Positions 9,089-18,750 of a stretch of DNA of 60,933 nucleotides are shown piece after piece. The stretch lies in assembly GCA_947629235.1 (NCBI GenBank), contig CANRCX010000007.1, positions 1 to 60,933 of the forward strand, read 5' to 3'. Numbering within the stretch: the stretch's first letter is position 1; every line of letters begins with the position of its first letter. The notes under the pieces are model-generated. The model was not told where the DNA came from and did not search any database. It saw only the letters and a program-made list of their open reading frames with translations. The translations under genes and the position numbers were made by a program. The DNA is from an uncultured Bacilli bacterium. GTDB lineage: Bacteria; Bacillota_I; Bacilli_A; RF39; UBA660.

Positions 9089-10867
9089 TTATAAACTTTG
9101 TACATTTCTTTTTGAATATTCTCTCATACTTTGTAGTATTTCATCTCTTTCTCTAATTATATCATCAAATAAAATTGTATCATTTGTTACTTTATTTGAT
9201 TTTTCATTTTCTAATATATCATAATATTTAAATTCATCAATATTTTCATAAAATTTATGTATTAAATTATTTAATTTTATAAAATTATCTTGTCCAACTA
9301 CATCAAAAATATGATTAATATTATTATTTCTTCTACTAATAATAATATCTTTTAAATATTCTCTTAGAAAATCTATTACTAAAAATGAACAAAATTGATA
9401 TCCACTTCCATAATATCCTTCTTTTCCTTTTTCAGTAAATATATGATGATTTTTAGCATGTAAAATTCTAGTAATATTTTGAGCTATTAACTCATTTATT
9501 ATTTCACTAAACATTTCAAATTCTCTTTTATTATCTATATCTAATTCTTGGTTTTCTTCTTCCTGTGAAATATTTGCTTTTGCATAATCCCAACCTGTAA
9601 TAAATTCAAGGCTTTTATCTGATTTGTTAATTAAACTAAGTTCTAAAATATGATTTATTTCATGAATTATTGATTTATCTAATTTTTCTATACCATAACC
9701 ACTATTTATAAACATAATTGGATTTTCTACAATAGTTCCATTTTCTATCTTAGCATTTGGTGAAATTGAACAACAATCAACTCTATATAAATCACTTGTG
9801 AATCCATTATCTTTACATAATAAATCAAAATTTCTTGTTTTTTCTTTATTTTCTTTATAATCAGATATTAGACTATAATATTCTATTTTAAATTGTTTTA
9901 TATATTCTTCCCTTTTCAAAGATAATCTATCTATATATTCTTTATCTGGTATCATTTTTTTACATTTATCACTTTTTTCATATGCTTCATATGCATTACC
10001 TAAATCAATACCTAAACTTTTAAAATATTCTATTCTATTACCTTCAATTAATTTTTTTAAATAATCTTTACAACTTAATAATTTTTCATCAAATTTTTTA
10101 CTAAAATATTCTACATCAGTAACTGTATCAAATGAATATCCAATAATTTCTCTTATTTTATTTGTAGTAATTTTGCTTTTTTTATATTCTTCTAATTCTT
10201 CTGGTAAAAATTCTTCTATTAACTTTAATTTATATTTTTCTTTTACAGCATTTTTAATTTCATTATTTTTCTTTCCTTCTTCTATATATTTTGATAAATA
10301 TAAATTAACCATTTTATCATATTCTTTTTTCTCAAATCTATATGTCTCAATTAATTTTTTTAAGTTATCAAATTTACCTTCAAGTTCTAATTGTTCAATA
10401 TTATCATATGTTGCTTCATAACCTATTTTATTTAAAAATTGAACTGCCTTTTTCTTAATATTTTCATATTGATAGTCTTCTATTCCATTTAATTTTCTTC
10501 CACTTTCTGAAAGTTTACAGATATCTATAAAATTTGAATAATGTTCTATATTAGAAGTATTTTCAAATGAACCATAATATTCAAAATATTTATTAGCAAT
10601 TTCTGTTGTATATTCTATTCCAGCTGACTCTAATATTCTTTTTTTAGCTGAATCTGATATTTCTTTTTTTATACTGCTTATTAAAATTTGCATATTTTCA
10701 GGAGAAATAAATGTTACTAAATTAAAATGTTTAAATTTATTTTCAATAAATTCTCTTGACTCTTCTCCATAAAAAGTTATAAATGCATCTTTTATATCAT
10801 CTAAATGTTCTAAAATTGTTTCATTTGCATTTAACACTTTTAAATAATTATCGATCATATAATTCAC
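9089..10867 (-). CDS. Putative HEXXH metallopeptidase-like protein
   Basis: A 592-residue, lysine- and glutamate-rich, largely helical protein with no signal peptide or membrane segment. Residues 402-406 read HEINH in a hydrophobic helix (SIIHEINHILE), the zinc-binding HEXXH motif; a glutamate-rich helix 45-60 residues on (FEMFSEIINELIAQ) could supply the third ligand, as in gluzincins. I do not recognise the family. It probably starts at a GTG at 10867 or the ATG at 10858, and overlaps the 3' end of the small gene upstream by 10-20 bases, so the two are likely translationally coupled. A cytoplasmic peptidase or a toxin-like effector are both possible. Confidence 0.7.
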   Translation of the reverse strand: MNYMIDNYLKVLNANETILEHLDDIKDAFITFYGEESREFIENKFKHFNLVTFISPENMQILISSIKKEISDSAKKRILESAGIEYTTEIANKYFEYYGSFENTSNIEHYSNFIDICKLSESGRKLNGIEDYQYENIKKKAVQFLNKIGYEATYDNIEQLELEGKFDNLKKLIETYRFEKKEYDKMVNLYLSKYIEEGKKNNEIKNAVKEKYKLKLIEEFLPEELEEYKKSKITTNKIREIIGYSFDTVTDVEYFSKKFDEKLLSCKDYLKKLIEGNRIEYFKSLGIDLGNAYEAYEKSDKCKKMIPDKEYIDRLSLKREEYIKQFKIEYYSLISDYKENKEKTRNFDLLCKDNGFTSDLYRVDCCSISPNAKIENGTIVENPIMFINSGYGIEKLDKSIIHEINHILELSLINKSDKSLEFITGWDYAKANISQEEENQELDIDNKREFEMFSEIINELIAQNITRILHAKNHHIFTEKGKEGYYGSGYQFCSFLVIDFLREYLKDIIISRRNNNINHIFDVVGQDNFIKLNNLIHKFYENIDEFKYYDILENEKSNKVTNDTILFDDIIRERDEILQSMREYSKRNVQSL

Positions 10868-11153
10868 TTACCCATTCTTTAAAAATATGATAATTATTTG
10901 GATATACTCCTTTACCATAATATTTATCAGTACCTTCACTCGTAACTATTTCAATATTAAATTCTTCCATGTCTATTCCTTTTAACCCATAATTATTTTT
11001 CCAATTAATTATTATATTTAATAATTCGTTAATTTTATCTTCTTTTATTTCTTTTTCTATATTATTAACAAAACATTTATTATATTCTGGCAAAATAATC
11101 ATATTAAAAGTATTACCTATATTATTTATTTCTATTAATATTTTATTTATCAT
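10848..11153 (-). CDS. Small hypothetical protein coupled to the HEXXH gene
   Basis: A 101-residue acidic protein with no signal or membrane segment. The sequence alternates beta-like and helical stretches and ends in a tryptophan-containing helix (HIFKEWVSELYDR). Its 3' end overlaps the start of the HEXXH gene, so it is the first gene of a two-gene unit. A tight small-large overlap like this can mark an inhibitor/partner and enzyme, but nothing in the sequence proves it. AGGAG precedes the ATG. I recognise no family. Confidence 0.65.
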   Translation of the reverse strand: MINKILIEINNIGNTFNMIILPEYNKCFVNNIEKEIKEDKINELLNIIINWKNNYGLKGIDMEEFNIEIVTSEGTDKYYGKGVYPNNYHIFKEWVSELYDR

Positions 11154-11217
11154 ATTAATTCTCCTAAAATAATTATAACATTTAAGTTACTTTTAAAACA
11201 ATATACACATAAAAAAT

Positions 11218-11239
11218 AAAATAGAAATAATTCTATTTT
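11218..11239 (-). terminator. Terminator of the MBL hydrolase gene
   Basis: AAAATAGAA / TTCTATTTT stem of 9 bp with a 4-base loop, overlapping the stop codon of the minus-strand gene and followed on that strand by a T-rich tract. Confidence 0.7.
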
Positions 11240-12345
11240 ATATTTATCCACCATTCATCTTGATAATTTTTATATTCTGTTAGATTAAATGTTTCTCCAA
11301 GTAACGGTGTAACATAATTTACATTTTTTTCTTTAGAATACATTGTAAATCTTGATACTGGATCATCCCATGAATGAGTTGATAGATTAAAAGCACCATA
11401 ATGTATAGGCATACTAACACTAGCATTCATATCAATTGAAGCTTCTACTGCTTCTTCTGGAAACATATGAATATTATGCCAATTTTCATTATATTGAGCA
11501 CAATCAAACATAGCAAAATCTATATCGCCATATTTTTCTTGTATTTCTTTAAAATGTTTTCCATATCCAGTATCTCCACTTTCATAAATAGTATGATTTT
11601 CATCTTTAAATATCCATGATGACCATAAAGATTTATTTTTATCTATTATCATTCTTCCTGAATAATGAATAGCTGGAGTACTTGCAATAGTAAGACCATT
11701 TATATTTGTTTCTTCCCACCATGCCATATTTTTAATTTTATCTTCTGATATTCCAAATTTAATTAAATCTTTATCTATACCAAGTGGAACTATAAATTTT
11801 GTAGTTTTTTCATCTAACGATTTTAATGTTTTATAATCAGTATGATCATAGTGATCATGTGTCAAAATTACTATATCAATATCTGGTAATGATTTAACAT
11901 CAATAGTATTTTCACTATATCTCTTAGGTCCAATAAATGAAACTGGAGAAGTAATATTTGAAAACACTGGATCTATTAATATATTCATATTATGCATTTG
12001 AAGTAATATTGAAGAGTGACCAAACCAAGTTATTTTTACATCATTTAAATTATCAACTGGACTATATGTAAATTTTTTATAAGGTAATTTATCAGTTGGA
12101 GTACTATTTTTATTACTTGTTCTATCTTTATATGGATCAGTCCAATTAGTATATAATGCTACATCTTCTTCATTATGAAATTCTCCATTTTTAAAATTAT
12201 CTGCTCTTTTAGAATACTCTTCTAATTCTTTATTTGTTGGTATCCCACCAAATGGTTTATATAATAATACAAATAATATAATTGCTACTATTAAAAGTAT
12301 TATAATTCCAAATATAATTAATATTACTTTCACTGCTTTATTCAT
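11233..12345 (-). CDS. Membrane-anchored metallo-beta-lactamase-fold hydrolase
   Basis: A 370-residue protein with an N-terminal hydrophobic helix (residues about 5-30), likely anchoring the enzyme with its domain outside the cell. The MBL fold is clear: WFGHSSILLQ, the metal motif LTHDHYDHTD (HxHxDH), ESGDTGYG with the bridging aspartate, and later MPIHYG. This set matches the UlaG/RomA/NAPE-PLD-like branch, whose members cleave phosphodiester or lactone bonds. The substrate is unknown. It starts 11 bases after the M19 dipeptidase gene, so the two are probably one operon. Confidence 0.88.
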   Translation of the reverse strand: MNKAVKVILIIFGIIILLIVAIILFVLLYKPFGGIPTNKELEEYSKRADNFKNGEFHNEEDVALYTNWTDPYKDRTSNKNSTPTDKLPYKKFTYSPVDNLNDVKITWFGHSSILLQMHNMNILIDPVFSNITSPVSFIGPKRYSENTIDVKSLPDIDIVILTHDHYDHTDYKTLKSLDEKTTKFIVPLGIDKDLIKFGISEDKIKNMAWWEETNINGLTIASTPAIHYSGRMIIDKNKSLWSSWIFKDENHTIYESGDTGYGKHFKEIQEKYGDIDFAMFDCAQYNENWHNIHMFPEEAVEASIDMNASVSMPIHYGAFNLSTHSWDDPVSRFTMYSKEKNVNYVTPLLGETFNLTEYKNYQDEWWINIK

Positions 12346-12356
12346 AATTCTCCTTT

Positions 12357-13307
12357 TTATTTTATTTTTGCAAATAGATTTCTAGCATTCATATAAATTA
12401 TACCATTTGTTATTTTTTTGTCAAAACTATTAATTAAATCTTCATATAGTTCTTCTTTAATATATCTATAATTATATATAGGTAATTTTTTATAATCTTC
12501 ATCTCCATTTGAAAAAGTCATATCATCTGTACTTAATAAAACTTTATCAAATCCAATAATATTTCCAATATATTTAATATGTTCAATATAAGCTTTTCTT
12601 AAATCACTATCACTAACATTATTTTTAACTGCATTTTTAATTACAAAATTTCTATTAGAACAAACACCTATATAGCCATTAACTTCCTTAATTTTTTTAA
12701 TTTGTTCATCTGTTAAATTTCTATTAATATCACAAAGCTTTTTACTATTTGAATGACTTGCATAAATATAAACTTTTTTACCTTTATTTTGTTCTTCTTT
12801 TACTAAATTAATAATATCATCAAAAGTTTTACTATTAGCATGTGATAAATCAATAATCATATTTAAATCTATTATTTTTTGAATTAATTTCTTGCCAAGA
12901 TTTGTAAGTCCATAAGTATCTCTATTACCACTTGCATATTTATTTGGTTCATTCCAAACAATATTTACTACTCTAACACCTAAATCATATAATATTTCTA
13001 AATCGTCTATGTCTTTTAAAAAATCACAACCTTCAATACCATATAAAATATCTATGTACTTAGGCATATATTTTTTTATTAAATTAATACTACTTTCAAA
13101 CATATCTATAATGTTATTACTATCTTTATAATATTCTTTATTGTATTCCCTATCCATTTCATCTTTACTCATAAAACACATAGTTGCAACTAAACCAATT
13201 ACATTATCTTTGTTATAACATTCTATCCACTCTTTAATATTTTTAAAATTATTGTTAAGTTTAGCCATATACATAGCAGTTAATAAATCATAATGCAAAT
13301 CATACAT
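12357..13307 (-). CDS. Membrane dipeptidase-like protein (peptidase M19)
   Basis: Zinc-dependent dipeptidase of the renal dipeptidase family. Expected ligands appear in order: HxD at residues 5-7 (DLHYDLL), the bridging glutamate in YGIEGCDFL, His in IDLSHAN, His in YASHSNSKKL, and Asp in LLSTDDMTF. At 316 residues it is a normal bacterial member. It has no signal peptide, so it likely acts in the cytoplasm on small peptides, possibly with D-residues. It is the first gene of a pair with the MBL hydrolase. GGAAGAG precedes the ATG. Confidence 0.88.
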   Translation of the reverse strand: MYDLHYDLLTAMYMAKLNNNFKNIKEWIECYNKDNVIGLVATMCFMSKDEMDREYNKEYYKDSNNIIDMFESSINLIKKYMPKYIDILYGIEGCDFLKDIDDLEILYDLGVRVVNIVWNEPNKYASGNRDTYGLTNLGKKLIQKIIDLNMIIDLSHANSKTFDDIINLVKEEQNKGKKVYIYASHSNSKKLCDINRNLTDEQIKKIKEVNGYIGVCSNRNFVIKNAVKNNVSDSDLRKAYIEHIKYIGNIIGFDKVLLSTDDMTFSNGDEDYKKLPIYNYRYIKEELYEDLINSFDKKITNGIIYMNARNLFAKIK

Positions 13308-13369
13308 AAATGACTCTTCCTTTCTATTAATTAGTATATACTAAATACAACTTTTATATTATAAAAAGA

Positions 13370-14194
13370 TTACTTTTTATCGTAATCTTCTAAAAAACTT
13401 TTATACACTCCATCTTTTTTAGTACCAAGTACACAATTTAAATTAATATTATCAAGTGCTTTAAATATATTATAGTCTATATCTTCATTTACTTCTTTTA
13501 GCTTTTTTATTAATTCTTTCATTTCTTTTCGTTTACTATTTTCTTCTTTTTTATCTACATTTTCAGTAAACTTACATGCACAATTTAAAAATGTTAATTC
13601 ATTTGATTTTGCCCATGATTTAATAGTGTTCTCTTTAACTAAATATAAAGGTCTTATTAATTCAAGTCCAGGATAGTTTTCACTATGTAGTTTTGGCATC
13701 ATTGTTTTTATTTCTGAACCATAAAATAAAGATAATAGTGTTGTTTCTATTACATCATCAAAGTGATGACCTAAAGCTATTTTATTACAACCAAGTTCAC
13801 GTGCTTTATTATATAAATATCCCCTTCTCATTCTAGCACATAAATAACAAGGGCTTTTATCTACTTTTGATACTACATCAAATATATCACTTTCAAACAT
13901 TTTAATTGGAACATTTAATGTTTTAGCATTTTCTATAATTAAGTTTTTATTTACTTTATTATATCCAGGATTCATAACAACATATTCAGCATCAAAATTT
14001 ATTTTTCCATGTTTCTTTATTTCTTGAATACATTTGGCTAATAAAAATGAATCTTTACCACCACTAATACATACCATAATTTTATCATTCTCTTTTATCA
14101 ATTCATAATTTTGAACTGCTCTTACAAATTTACACCAAATATTTTTTCTATATTTTTTTATTAAACTTCTTTCAATTTCTTCATATCTTTCCAT
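13370..14194 (-). CDS. TtcA-like tRNA thiolation protein (PP-loop ATPase)
   Basis: A 274-residue member of the PP-loop ATP pyrophosphatase family that thiolates cytidine 32 of tRNA in characterised TtcA. Visible are the PP-loop SGGKDSFLLAK near residue 44, the CxxC pair CYLCARMRRG, the signature GHHFDDVIETTLLSLFYG, and a later cysteine motif (NCACKF) that would complete an iron-sulfur site. GGAGG precedes the ATG. Bacilli carry several TtcA-like paralogues of uncertain substrate, so the exact tRNA position is not certain. Confidence 0.85.
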   Translation of the reverse strand: MERYEEIERSLIKKYRKNIWCKFVRAVQNYELIKENDKIMVCISGGKDSFLLAKCIQEIKKHGKINFDAEYVVMNPGYNKVNKNLIIENAKTLNVPIKMFESDIFDVVSKVDKSPCYLCARMRRGYLYNKARELGCNKIALGHHFDDVIETTLLSLFYGSEIKTMMPKLHSENYPGLELIRPLYLVKENTIKSWAKSNELTFLNCACKFTENVDKKEENSKRKEMKELIKKLKEVNEDIDYNIFKALDNINLNCVLGTKKDGVYKSFLEDYDKK

Positions 14195-14281
14195 AGTAAA
14201 CCTCCAATGTAAAGAATAATTTTTATATAAATAAATTTATACACATAATAAATTAAATATATGTATAATATTTACAATTAA

Positions 14282-14325
14282 AAACAATATCATAATATTG
14301 AATAATTGTAAATATGATATTGTTT
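14282..14325 (-). terminator. Long-stem terminator
   Basis: A perfect 13-bp stem (AAACAATATCATA / TATGATATTGTTT) around an 18-base loop, just past the stop of the minus-strand membrane-protein gene at 14332. Confidence 0.7.
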
Positions 14326-14331
14326 ATTTTT

Positions 14332-15285
14332 TTATAATTCACTAAATTCTTCGTCTTCTTTTTTATGATTATATATTGCTACTATAATTTGTAGTACTAT
14401 TAATATTAATAAAACTATTAAACATATAATACTATAAAGTTTTATATTTGAATAAACACATTGAAGAGAAGATTCTATATATGTTTTAATCATATTTAAT
14501 TCTGTTGGATAATATTTATTAAATAATACTGGTAATGCTTTATATATTATGAATAGGATTCCACCAGTTAGTGTAAATGGTATCATTAAGTATTTAATAA
14601 ATCCAAAATGTTTAATTCTTAGTAATATAATTAATGCTAAACATATACCTATCACTATATATAGTACAAACTTATATTTAAATATCATTTGTACTTTATC
14701 TATAATTTCTCTTACTTGATCTAATTTTTCTTTAGCTTGTGCTAAATCTTCATTTTGCATTATTATATTTTCAAGTAATGTTTCAGCATCAGGTATTTTT
14801 TCTGCTATTTTTGGTGCCTTATCTCTTATTTCTTTCTTTATCTTTTCTTGATCTTCTTTAGATAAATACTTGCTTACATTAATATTATTCTTTTCTGCTT
14901 CACTTACTGCATATTCAAAACTATCTATTATAATATTAGTTATTTCATCAGTACTTGGAAGTTTTACTTCTTTATCATATAAAATATATTCAACAGCACT
15001 AGATACATAATTACCTAAATATTCTTTAACTTCTTCATTTTCTAATATTTTATCAACATATTCACGAGGTATCCCAGTTTCTTCTAATATTTTATTAAAT
15101 TCATTATTAATTTTTTCTCCTACTATTTCTTTAAAATCTAATTGTTTTATAGTCTCTGTAATATTTTCTCTTGATAAAAATTTTTCTGTACTATTAATTG
15201 TTGATAATGTAACCATAGCTATAAATGAAACTATTGCTAATATAATAATTAATATAAATGATATTATTTTCCATATTACTTTCAT
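14332..15285 (-). CDS. Membrane protein with a large helical loop
   Basis: A 317-residue protein. One hydrophobic helix at the N-terminus (about 5-30) is followed by about 170 charged, helical residues probably outside the membrane, then three hydrophobic segments (about 205-223, 232-252 and 285-307) and a short acidic cytoplasmic tail. The loop is rich in Glu, Lys and Ile and has coiled-coil character. No family is recognised. It has its own terminator and lies between a tRNA-modification gene and a giant surface protein. Confidence 0.75.
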   Translation of the reverse strand: MKVIWKIISFILIIILAIVSFIAMVTLSTINSTEKFLSRENITETIKQLDFKEIVGEKINNEFNKILEETGIPREYVDKILENEEVKEYLGNYVSSAVEYILYDKEVKLPSTDEITNIIIDSFEYAVSEAEKNNINVSKYLSKEDQEKIKKEIRDKAPKIAEKIPDAETLLENIIMQNEDLAQAKEKLDQVREIIDKVQMIFKYKFVLYIVIGICLALIILLRIKHFGFIKYLMIPFTLTGGILFIIYKALPVLFNKYYPTELNMIKTYIESSLQCVYSNIKLYSIICLIVLLILIVLQIIVAIYNHKKEDEEFSEL

Positions 15286-15349
15286 TTATTTAACACCTCA
15301 TTATAATTATATCATTTATATATAATTTTTAATATTAATTTTTATAAAA

Positions 15350-15380
15350 AAAGGCATATATTTAATTAATATATGTCTTT
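15350..15380 (-). terminator. Terminator of the repeat surface-protein gene
   Basis: A 13-bp stem with one G-T wobble (AAAGGCATATATT / AATATATGTCTTT, loop of 5), 10 bases past the stop codon of the minus-strand gene; a T-tract follows on that strand. Confidence 0.8.
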
Positions 15381-15390
15381 TAAATTTAAC

Positions 15391-18300
15391 TTATTTTTTA
15401 ATTTTTACATTTTTTGTTGAACTCCAACCTGAATAATATTTTTTACCAGACACTGTTTTATATGTACGAATTCTTACATAATATTTTTTATTTTTAGTTA
15501 AATTTTTAATAGTAGTTGATGTTGTTTTATTTTTACTTATTGTAACTGTTTTAACACCACTTTTGAAATTCTTATCTGTAGAATATTGAATTTCATATCC
15601 TGTTACAGATGAATTCTTTTTCCATTTAATAGTCATTTTCTTTGATTTAACATTAGTTAATTTTGAAATACTAACTTTAGATGGATTTACTGTAACAGTA
15701 ATAGTTTTAGTTGCTTTATTATATCCTGTTGTACTTGATGCTGTTATTGTTATTGTAGCAGATCCGATATATCCTTTTTTAACAGTAATTTTACCATTTT
15801 TATCAACAGATATATTTTTACTATTATTACTACTATAAGTTAATTTTGCATTTCCAGATTGTTTTGCATTTATTTTAAATGTTTGTTTTTTAGATGAATA
15901 AGTTTTTGTAATATTTCCAGCTTTTATTGAATTATTTAATTTGCTTACTACTACTTGAATAGTTTTAGATGTTTTCTTATAAGCACCAGTTTCATTAGCT
16001 GATATTGTTATTGTGGCAGTTCCAACATAATCTTTTTTAATAGTAACTTTTCCATTTTTATCAACTGTTATATTTTTATTATTACTTGAATAACTTAATG
16101 TTGCATTACCTAATTGTTTTGCATTTAAATTAAATGTTTGATTGCTCTTTGAATAATTTTTATATGCATTTGATACAGTTAATGCATTATCAATTTTATT
16201 TATAGTAATTGTTAATGTTTTACTAGCTTTTTTGTATGCATCTGTTTCATTAGATGTTACTGTTATTACTGCACTTCCTGTAGTACCTTTTTTAATAGTA
16301 ACTTTTCCATTTTTATCTACTGTTATATTTTTATTATTACTTGAATAGCTTAATGTTGCATTACCAACTTGTTTTACATTTAAATTAAATGTTTGATCAC
16401 TATTTGAATAGTTTTTAGATATATTTGATACAGTTAATGAATTATTTAATTTATTAACAGATACAGTTACATTAGTTGTTGCTGATTTATAAATATTATT
16501 TTCATTTGCTTTTACTGTTATAGTAGATGTTCCAGTATAACCACTTTTAACTGTAACTTTTCCATTTTTATCTACAACTACATTATTGTTATTACTAGTA
16601 TAAGTAAGTGGTGCATTACCTTTTTGAGTAATTTTAATATTTTCTACTTGATCTTTAGTTGAATAATCTACTGTTATATTATTAGCTTGTAAATTATTAT
16701 TTATTTTATTAATTGTAAATGTTTTAGTAATAGTACCTTCAAATCCTACAATACCTGTTATTTTTACTGTTGCTACTCCTGGATTTAAATTATTTAAATA
16801 TTCTACTTTATAATCAGCATTTTCTTTTAATTTTCTATCATAATAATATACTGTTACTGTTGGTTTTTTATATGTTCCATCATAATCATAAGAAGTTCTA
16901 GCTACAGTAATTCTTGTTTTATCCATACTTACAGCACAACCATTATATGCAGTAAGTGTAGCAGTAGTAACTTTACCAGATACATCAGTTACAACTATTT
17001 CTTTAATTGGACTATTTAGTATAGGCATTACAAAAGTTTTTGATGTATCAGTAGTATTTGTAAATTTATATATTTGTTTTCCATTTACTTCTACTGTTGA
17101 AATACCAACATCATCACTAACTGTGATTGTAGGCATAGCACAATATACTTTACCTTTTTCATAACCAGTTATTTTTGGTGCTTCTTTGTCATCTACTTTA
17201 ACTATTTCAATATATCTATATGATGAATAGAATTCCATAAATTTTTCAGCACTTCTTCTTTCTGGATATCTGAATTTAGGATTTTCTTCTGCATATGCTC
17301 CAGCATTTATATAATAAGAACCTTTTTCTAATACTGGTCTATCTAAAGATACCATATTAGGACCTAAAATTAATAATTCAGCTCCATTTTTAATTGTTAC
17401 AGGTCCAGCAATTCCATATCCATCAACATCTAATTTATTAGCTACTACTCTTCCTGTAATTCTAATATCTATTTTTGTATCTTTATCAATAGTGATAGTA
17501 CCTGCTTCAAGTGTATTTACAAGACCATTTCCTATTCCTTTTAAATTTAATGTAGTATTTCCATCAATAATAACTGTACCATTTCCTTCTACTACAGATG
17601 CTCTTCTTGAATAAGCTTGAGCATTAACAGTAGAATCTGTAATAGTTAAATCACTTCCAGAATTAATAACATTATTTCCACCTTGTAAATCTAATTGTGA
17701 TGAAACAATATTAATATTTCCTTTTCTATGACGTGTTTCTAATGAAGCATATCCTGCTTTTTCTCCATTATCTTTAACTGTTGATGAATTAATAGTAATG
17801 TTGTTAGCATAAATACCCCTAGATCCTTCTCTTAAAATTAAATTACTATCATTTACATAAACACTTCCATTTGAGAATATAACAGATTTATCAGAAAATT
17901 CATCTTTTCCATTATATTCTGTCATATAAGAAGTAGTTTTTCCATCAAAACTAATACCATTTAAATAAATATCATCTGAAGCTGCTAATGCATCTGATGC
18001 ACTATCTATCTTAAATGTACCAGCATTTAAATGAATATTATGATTAGATCTAATACCATATGTTAAACTTTTAATATCATAATCAACATCACCAGTAAAT
18101 TCTACATCACTATAAATTCCCATACCATGTGTAGTATTCATAGTAAGTTTACCATCACCAGTAATAACTACATTTTTTACATATTCTATATTTAATCCAT
18201 CTTCATAACTATTTCTTCCATATATTAAGTTATCGCCATGAATTTCAATAGTAATATTTGTTTTTCTTGGTTTTGTACCACAAGCATTTTCACCTTCACC

Positions 18301-18621
18301 ACTAATAGTACAATTTTCATCTGCAGCGTCCATTGGTAAATTAATTTTACTTGCTTTAACTCCATTTAATATAAGTAAATAATAATCACCTGTTTTAGTT
18401 ATACTATAGTGATCTGTTTCTAAATCTCCATAAGAATTTTGATCTTCAAATGAATACTTATTAGTATCTGAAAAATCTAAAGATTGATAATACGCATCTG
18501 CTTCTACATTTAAGTTTACAACAGAATTTGGCATTGATAGAGTACCCATAAATAAAAATGCAAACAATATTACAAATTTAAAAAATATAATATGAGACTC
18601 TCTCTTTTTTTGCTTGCTCAC
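15391..18621 (-). CDS. Large exported repeat protein with FN3 C-terminus
   Basis: About 1076 residues. I place the start at GTG 18621, 9 bases after GGAG; a GTG at 18636 would overlap that site. (Residue numbers below count from 18636.) A signal segment ends near VEADA. Residues about 50-440 are a repetitive beta-solenoid-like region (runs of ITI, NTT, NLKGIGNG) of the carbohydrate-binding DUF4353 type, which is my inference. An Ig-like domain (485-575) and a YDG/MBG-type domain (575-642) follow, then four tandem 85-residue repeats (643-983) and a fibronectin type III domain (984-1081). No sortase motif is visible. It is probably an adhesin or matrix-binding surface protein. Confidence 0.85.
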   Translation of the reverse strand: MSKQKKRESHIIFFKFVILFAFLFMGTLSMPNSVVNLNVEADAYYQSLDFSDTNKYSFEDQNSYGDLETDHYSITKTGDYYLLILNGVKASKINLPMDAADENCTISGEGENACGTKPRKTNITIEIHGDNLIYGRNSYEDGLNIEYVKNVVITGDGKLTMNTTHGMGIYSDVEFTGDVDYDIKSLTYGIRSNHNIHLNAGTFKIDSASDALAASDDIYLNGISFDGKTTSYMTEYNGKDEFSDKSVIFSNGSVYVNDSNLILREGSRGIYANNITINSSTVKDNGEKAGYASLETRHRKGNINIVSSQLDLQGGNNVINSGSDLTITDSTVNAQAYSRRASVVEGNGTVIIDGNTTLNLKGIGNGLVNTLEAGTITIDKDTKIDIRITGRVVANKLDVDGYGIAGPVTIKNGAELLILGPNMVSLDRPVLEKGSYYINAGAYAEENPKFRYPERRSAEKFMEFYSSYRYIEIVKVDDKEAPKITGYEKGKVYCAMPTITVSDDVGISTVEVNGKQIYKFTNTTDTSKTFVMPILNSPIKEIVVTDVSGKVTTATLTAYNGCAVSMDKTRITVARTSYDYDGTYKKPTVTVYYYDRKLKENADYKVEYLNNLNPGVATVKITGIVGFEGTITKTFTINKINNNLQANNITVDYSTKDQVENIKITQKGNAPLTYTSNNNNVVVDKNGKVTVKSGYTGTSTITVKANENNIYKSATTNVTVSVNKLNNSLTVSNISKNYSNSDQTFNLNVKQVGNATLSYSSNNKNITVDKNGKVTIKKGTTGSAVITVTSNETDAYKKASKTLTITINKIDNALTVSNAYKNYSKSNQTFNLNAKQLGNATLSYSSNNKNITVDKNGKVTIKKDYVGTATITISANETGAYKKTSKTIQVVVSKLNNSIKAGNITKTYSSKKQTFKINAKQSGNAKLTYSSNNSKNISVDKNGKITVKKGYIGSATITITASSTTGYNKATKTITVTVNPSKVSISKLTNVKSKKMTIKWKKNSSVTGYEIQYSTDKNFKSGVKTVTISKNKTTSTTIKNLTKNKKYYVRIRTYKTVSGKKYYSGWSSTKNVKIKK
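15688..16710 (-). repeat. Four tandem ~255-bp coding repeats
   Basis: Inside the large surface protein, four 85-residue units follow each other, each carrying NATLSYSSNN- and VDKNGKVTIKKG-like segments and ending before a KLNN-type start. The DNA phrase ttttccatttttatc recurs at about 15797, 16049, 16307 and 16558, giving a period of 252-258 bases. The two middle units are the most alike. Confidence 0.85.
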
Positions 18622-18721
18622 AATATCACACTCCACTTCCTTAATTTATGCTTTTATTATATGATTTACTACACTATTTTGTCAACAATATTACACAAAA
18701 AATACACGATTATTACACAAT

Positions 18722-18749
18722 AAAAAACACTCGTTTTTTGAGTGATTTT
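18722..18749 (-). terminator. Terminator of ppa
   Basis: CACTC / GAGTG stem with a 7-base loop; on the minus strand it is followed by GTTTTTTATT. It lies immediately past the ppa stop codon. Confidence 0.75.
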
Positions 18750-18750
18750 A

